Assembly (NCBI GenBank): GCA_037576215.1
Contig: JBANDB010000005.1
Coordinates: 5,208,001-5,272,000 of the forward strand
Length of the DNA: 64,000 nucleotides
Direction of reading: 5' to 3'
DNA from: Armillaria gallica
Lineage: Eukaryota; Basidiomycota; Agaricomycetes; Agaricales; Physalacriaceae
Both the position numbers and the translations under genes were made by a program. Of the stretch, positions 58,906 through 64,000 are shown piece by piece (positions within the stretch are counted from its first letter, which is position 1; the number at the start of each line of letters is the position of its first letter). The notes below the pieces were generated by a model that was not told the origin of the DNA, ran no database searches, and saw only the letters and a list, made by a program, of their open reading frames with translations.

Positions 58906-60691
58906 TTAAACGGATGCAGCGCCGCCTCGGAAGGTTCCGGAAGACCTTCTCATAATCACCAAAACGGCTTTGGCTGACGAGCTCGCATTGACCGGATACA
59001 CTCCAGCCATCTCTCCAACGAACTGATCCCTCATCTGGCTCGTAGAAGCTGGAGTGTATGACGCTTGAAGACTTAGACCCGGCAAATGCTTCACGTTCGT
59101 TAACACACGCCGTCGGAGCGTTATTCGAAAATACCAGTGTAACGTGTCCACCCGGACAAACTCTCTGCTACCTCACAGTTCGACCCTTCCACGACAATTA
59201 AGCCATTCGTACCCGCGGCAAGTCCCGCTGCAGAATGCCCTGTGCCACAGATTGGCGCGTCACTGGGCGTGTATCCCACCGGCCATATCGAGATACCTCG
59301 GGTTTGATCAGACAGATATCGCAAAGGTCGCAGAGGTGTCCGCGTAATAGTATGGATGCTGCATCAAACAAGGGGAATGAATCTGACGCAGACACGAGTG
59401 GAGTTATCCAACGTGGTTCCATCGATGGTTATAATGAATGCGCTTCCGTCAAATACGACGAAAAGTAACTCCGACCGCGAGGGCTCCAAATGTGATGCAA
59501 ATAGTTTTCGAGTGGAGCTCGATGAAGAGATAGTGGCCGCGCTCGAACGGAGATGACCACGTCCACCGATTTCTCAGAGCATTCATCACAGGGTGGATGT
59601 CCTCTCCATCAATCACTCGATGAACGAAATAAATGGCGGCATCATTTAGTTTGGGAATAAGCGTCAGATCGGGTTGGATATCTAGGTTCGACAATGCTGT
59701 TGGAGTTGTAGAATTGAAAACATTGCCGCCACTAATATGAGTCCAGAGCTCCGTGCCCAATTCAATTGCCTAGGCGGTGCTTGAGGCCTGTCCGCCCTGC
59801 CCGGGCATACAAGATGGTGGCAAACCGGTTAACAAGATGCCGACACCTGACCTCCATCAGCAAGCTCTCAACAGCTTTTCCACCACTCCGCGGTACACAG
59901 CTTGAAGCTCAGGAACGACGATCAATTTATAACCAATTTCACTCGGTGCCGTCGCTCGGCAGTCCACCTCCATCAATTGTATCAGCTGTGTGAAGCCAAT
60001 CATATCTGCGCCGTAGACCAACGGAATCGAACATGCCGAAGAAATCATTCCTACGTTTCAACAAGCTCCAAGCCACTGACGCACACACGTCATTGGGCGA
60101 CTGAATCCTCCGGCTGCAACATGTGTATCCGACGAAGATGCTGAGACATTGAGCCATGGCGTTGTCTTGCGACGCCAACGGTTCCATCGTTACCTGTTAC
60201 TTGAGTCAGTTTTGTTAAAGAATGAGTGTCACGTACGCATACCTGGAAAAGCATGATCCTCTGGATGGTAGTGATGGTCGGTAGACACCTAACAAGAACT
60301 GACCGTCGCCAGGCGTCTTCAAAGAGTAACGATGCTCCTTCCATCGAGACGTTAATGGCTGACCAATGAATGATTCCGCGGTGTACCCTCTCCCGGTGCT
60401 ATGTGCAGAAGTGGCAACAAGTTGTATCAATCTATCATCCTCATACGTTTGCACGGTCCAGAACTCTCCATAGGAAGCATCAACCCTAAGCGGCGAACTG
60501 TAGGGAACCAAAGGTCCATCCCCACAAGGCACGCCAAATAGTTCCAAGCCAAGCTCATACAGAACTGAGTTGTAGTATCCATCGAAAGTTTTCGACATAC
60601 GCATGCCGACCCGATGGCGAAGGGCGTATAGCAGATATTTCTCGACTTCCAGACTCGACGATCCGCCCAGTCGCCGCCAACGACCACACAC
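58906..60691 (-). CDS. GH106-like alpha-L-rhamnosidase, 3' part, exons unresolved
   Basis: Several exons on - carry GH106-type motifs in the right order: GVPCGDGPLV...YGEFW (60550-60460), YTAESFIGQPLTSRWKEHRY (60395-60335), KLIVVPELQAVYRGV (about 59930), GGNVFNSTTPTALSNLDIQP then AAIYFVHRVIDGED (59740-59590), and LLFVVFDGSAFIITIDG (about 59470-59420). The last exon stops at 58906. I could not join all exons: around 60000-60200 no frame gives the expected family sequence, so the gene may be diverged or damaged. The family releases rhamnose from rhamnogalacturonan. It lies on the same strand as GH51, 860 bp upstream of its start. Confidence 0.55.
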
Positions 60692-61056
60692 CTATCTCAT
60701 AACCAAGGTAATGGCTAGACTCCGCAGTCATATTTACTGTCCTAACTCAGAACCATTAACGTTAATCCCCTTGAAGGTCAAAGAGATCAACTCAGGCCCA
60801 TCGCGTCAACGAAGGTCGGATGTGGACATCAACGTAAAAACCGACAGCTTGATTCCTAAATAAATCGATGACCAAGCCAGACACCAGAAGGAGATGTAAC
60901 TAGCATATCCTGACCCGTTGTAGTAAGCGGATAGCCGTCCAGAGGGCACCAGTAAAGAACTGGCGAGTCAGAGCCCGCGGGATATAGATGGCGTCACGTA
61001 ATGGGACCGTAGGAGACAATGGTTGTAAGCGCTCGCAAGGCGACCGCCGCTGAGAC

Positions 61057-61936
61057 TCAGTGGGCATTGTAGTTCCACTCTGGAAGGCGCGGCCCGGGAG
61101 CAATTTCGAGTCTAACCGTCCCGGACCGGACGTAGTCAGCCGGAATTACTTGGCCGACATGTTGCTGAAGGTCGCTATAGCAGGTGCATCCATGTGACGC
61201 AGCGCCGTGCCCGAGAATGTTGGGACCTTGGTCCATGTCGATCTGTCGTTGGAGGAAGACATCGTCTAATGATGGTGAAAAGTCGCGGGTAGCGTCGAAT
61301 GTATTCGTGGGCTCTCCGGGGTTACGATAGATGCTGATGGATAATGTGGCCAAGAAGTACCCATCTTTACGTCTGGAACGGAAGCTCAGCGTGTTCACGC
61401 CATCGCGGAAGATACCCTGTGTGATGGTCAAGGGTTGCGACGCTTTGTCTATGATAAGACCAGCCACAACATCCCGGAATACTAGACCATTCTCCTCCGA
61501 TGTGCAGGGTAGGGCCAAATTACAACCTCCTCATAAAATCCATCTTTCCGCGAGTGGTTGCGCCAACTGTGACAGTAACCCCGGTTTAATTGACGCGAGT
61601 TTCCGTCCACGCTAGCTACTGCATGACCCTCCTGCACCTGAATACTCCGGGGCGTTGCGTATCTATAATTCTGGTCTGAAATTTGCAGCTGGGTAAAATC
61701 AAATCATTCTTCTGTCGCATAATCGACGCTGCCCCTGGGGACCCCAACATCCAAATTGAAGACCAAATCTTCTCCAAAGCCAGCGTCAGCGATAGCCTGT
61801 ACATCGTGCCCTGGGCCAGCGCGTGATATGTCCATTCTTCACAGCCGGATGACATGGGCACTGTCTGTGAAACCGGTGATGATGCGAAAGAGATGGTATG
61901 AATGGTGGATATCACGCTAAAAGTAGCAGCCAACAA
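61057..61936 (-). CDS. Unresolved exons upstream of GH106-like region
   Basis: Frames at 61518-61057 (GIFRDGVNTLSFRSRRKDGY, then LFLATLSISIYRNPGEP-like content) and 61936-61616 (FSVISTIHTISFASSPVSQT, signal-peptide-like) look coding in composition. They lie just 5' of the GH106-like exons and may be the start of that gene or a separate secreted protein. The expected GH106 N-terminal barrel motifs were not found. The exon structure is not resolved. Confidence 0.35.
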
Positions 61937-64000
61937 TATCTGTCATAGCTGAGTCGCAATCTCGTTTGAAACTCTAGTAGGCGAGCTTACCTGCAACTAC
62001 GTTTCCGGCGGGGTAGGTCTCGATCCCCTTCTCTGATCATCCCTAGCATTACCCACTATATTTGGGCCACCAAATCGTCTTCTTTCTGTTGAATGCAACA
62101 GTGCGACCGTCCGGCCCGCGAAAGATCACTGATTATTGAAATTCGCGTTGGCATTTAATTTGAGCATGTGTTCAAGGACAGTACGGCAGCTTGTTGTGAC
62201 TTTGCTCATGATGAAAAGGGCTTTTGTGGTGACTTCAGCTTCGAGAACAATGTTGTGAGCGTCCGAAACCCGACGGCAGAACTGGGAAAGACTCGAGGAG
62301 GCATAGCAGAGGAAAGGTGGCGATGGCCGGCGGTATGGGCAGTCAATAACTCTCAGAGGACCTGTGTTGGAGTAAGCCTCGGCTTTCTTAGGGAAAAAAT
62401 GATACAGACTTAGAAATCCTGTCTCTGCTCCAAGACTTTTCCACCTATCTTTCCTTCATGTCAAACTTCCTCTACTCAAACGCGATGCGAACTTGGTCCA
62501 AGCACCGTCTCTTTCCCATATTCCTGACCCGTAACAAAATCCTCTGATTGTCCGGACCGAACAGGATTCGTCTCAGTCTCCCTTCCATCTCGGCATGTGG
62601 TACGAATGCCATTTGGCAGATGAGCCACCCCATGATGGAGAAGTAAGCCCAGGGACGAAATCGCCACCACAAGAGAATCGAACACCATAAAAGACTGATA
62701 CGGATCTTGTCAAGGTTTGAACAGTGATTACTCGGAAAATTTTAGTAACCGGAAGTTGAGGTTGCAACGTGATGGAGCGTGCACTACATAGATATCCGCT
62801 ACGAAATAAGACAGGCTTCGTTTTCGAGAAAGATACGACGCACCAAATCAGAGGTCACCGTTTGGACTTCATCTCCAGCTGACTCTAGCCCTGTAGCGTA
62901 AATAGTACAGTATTATCATGATCCTGGTGCTCCGGAGGCTGAGTCTGTCGGAAAAATCAGTTTAACTTTGCGCACAAGGCCAGAGGCACGCACCCTTTTT
63001 AATTCATCTTCTTTCTGCTCGTACCTCTCTCTAACTATACCATACGGTCCAGGACCCGGCAATGCGATCTTCGCGAAAAGAAGTCCAGAAAGAGAAGATC
63101 GCTTCCGCTAGGGCAAACGCGATGCATTATCGTACCAGTTGCGAGCGCGAGATATTGGGAGGGAAAGGAAAGAAAAAGAGATCCACTGGACGATGGTGGT
63201 GGTTTTTATGAGTGAATGCAGAATCACAAGCCCCAAGAAAACACATGCCAAAAAATTGCTTTTTTGGGGCCGATCACTCATGATCATCCCCGCAATTCTC
63301 GACCATGCCCCAGACGCGTTCTGGACAGGGAGTGACCTCCAAAACAAGAACGAAAATCCTATACAATTGCTATAGCATCCTTGGCTTCGTGGGGGATTTT
63401 GAATTAATTTTTGTCGGTACTTGTAGTCTAGATAACGACGAAGAGTTGTACTTAATCCGACGTGGAAAGCACTAGAGTCTATGGATCGCGTACTAGGTGT
63501 ATATTTAAATAATATGTATTGGTACGCCATCTTATTTGAACACAATACTGATGATTTGTTTAGCTACCATTCATTGCCCGGCTGCTTAGCCGTTGTTTGA
63601 GCTTTGAAGCACATGGAGGCACACCTAATGTAAAACGATCTGCAGTCATAGAATAAGAAGAAGGTCCGACTGATTAGGCGCTGCGCTCTCCACGGCATAC
63701 CGCTAAGGGTAGCCAGCCGCATCAAACGGGCGCTGACCGTCAAAGTTGAGCGCACGAGGCCGAAACATCATGATAGTAACGCGTGAACGGAGACTGCTCT
63801 CCGAAGGTCTTGACGACCGTATTCCAAAGGCGAGAAAGGGCCCATAGGTAGACCTGGATCCGCGTTAAAGAAGGTGAGACGCTAGCTGAACGGGGATTTC
63901 AAAAAAAAAGACGGTAGAGGTAGGGTTGAGTTAGTGAGGGAAGATACTGCAAAGATACAGAGTAAGTCAGCCACGAGTCGCGCTAAGATAACCGAAGCAG
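61937..64000. other. Right end, no gene recognised
   Basis: About 2 kb. The longest frame, 145 codons on - (63108-63545), has no recognisable family content or splice support. Nothing else stands out. Confidence 0.4.

Noticed and set aside
1..64000. CRISPR arrays, bacterial operons, Shine-Dalgarno sites
   Set aside because: The intron-rich gene structure is eukaryotic, and no regularly spaced repeat array was seen.

Overview
The window looks like nuclear DNA of a mushroom-forming basidiomycete (Agaricomycetes). Genes are split by many 45-60 nt GT-AG introns. DUF6533- and DUF6534-type membrane proteins, a PIF/Harbinger transposon with a separate Myb/SANT-like gene, and fungal GH51/GH106-type plant cell-wall enzymes are all typical of that group. 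No rRNA, tRNA or CRISPR array was found. All exon models were joined by eye from splice signals and reading-frame continuity.

Region 1 (about 370-8800) is a PIF/Harbinger-type DNA transposon with matching inverted termini, a Myb/SANT-like gene on + and a DDE transposase gene on -. It is not intact: a 470-bp piece of the last Myb exon is present twice (1695-2164 and 6272-6741), separated by 4.1 kb of other repetitive DNA that includes a tRNA-like SINE head.

Region 2 (9.4-29 kb) is the conserved gene block: a nucleotidyltransferase-fold protein (-), a disordered acidic protein (-), the mRNA cleavage factor CFIm25/NUDT21 (-), a mushroom-specific hypothetical protein (+), a SulP-STAS-cNMP vacuolar transporter that appears to be decaying (+), a small-subunit catalase (-) overlapping that transporter tail-to-tail, and a multi-pass membrane protein (+).

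Region 3 (29.8-49 kb) is duplicated and transposon-rich. A unit carrying a DUF6534-type membrane protein gene occurs three times in the same orientation (A 29841-32502, B 37270-40273, C 45435-49034). A and B read through; C has an early stop in its tail. The copies are interrupted by two related hAT-type MITEs with 8-bp target duplications, a 5.15-kb element with 30-bp inverted repeats flanked by TA, and smaller inserts. A broken GH51 arabinofuranosidase copy lies between A and B.

Region 4 (49-62 kb) holds a DUF6533 membrane protein, an alpha/beta-hydrolase of the HGGG (HSL/arylacetamide deacetylase) class, an apparently complete GH51 alpha-L-arabinofuranosidase and a GH106-like alpha-L-rhamnosidase region. 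Together these suggest a small pectin side-chain degradation neighbourhood. The last 2 kb shows no gene I can support.
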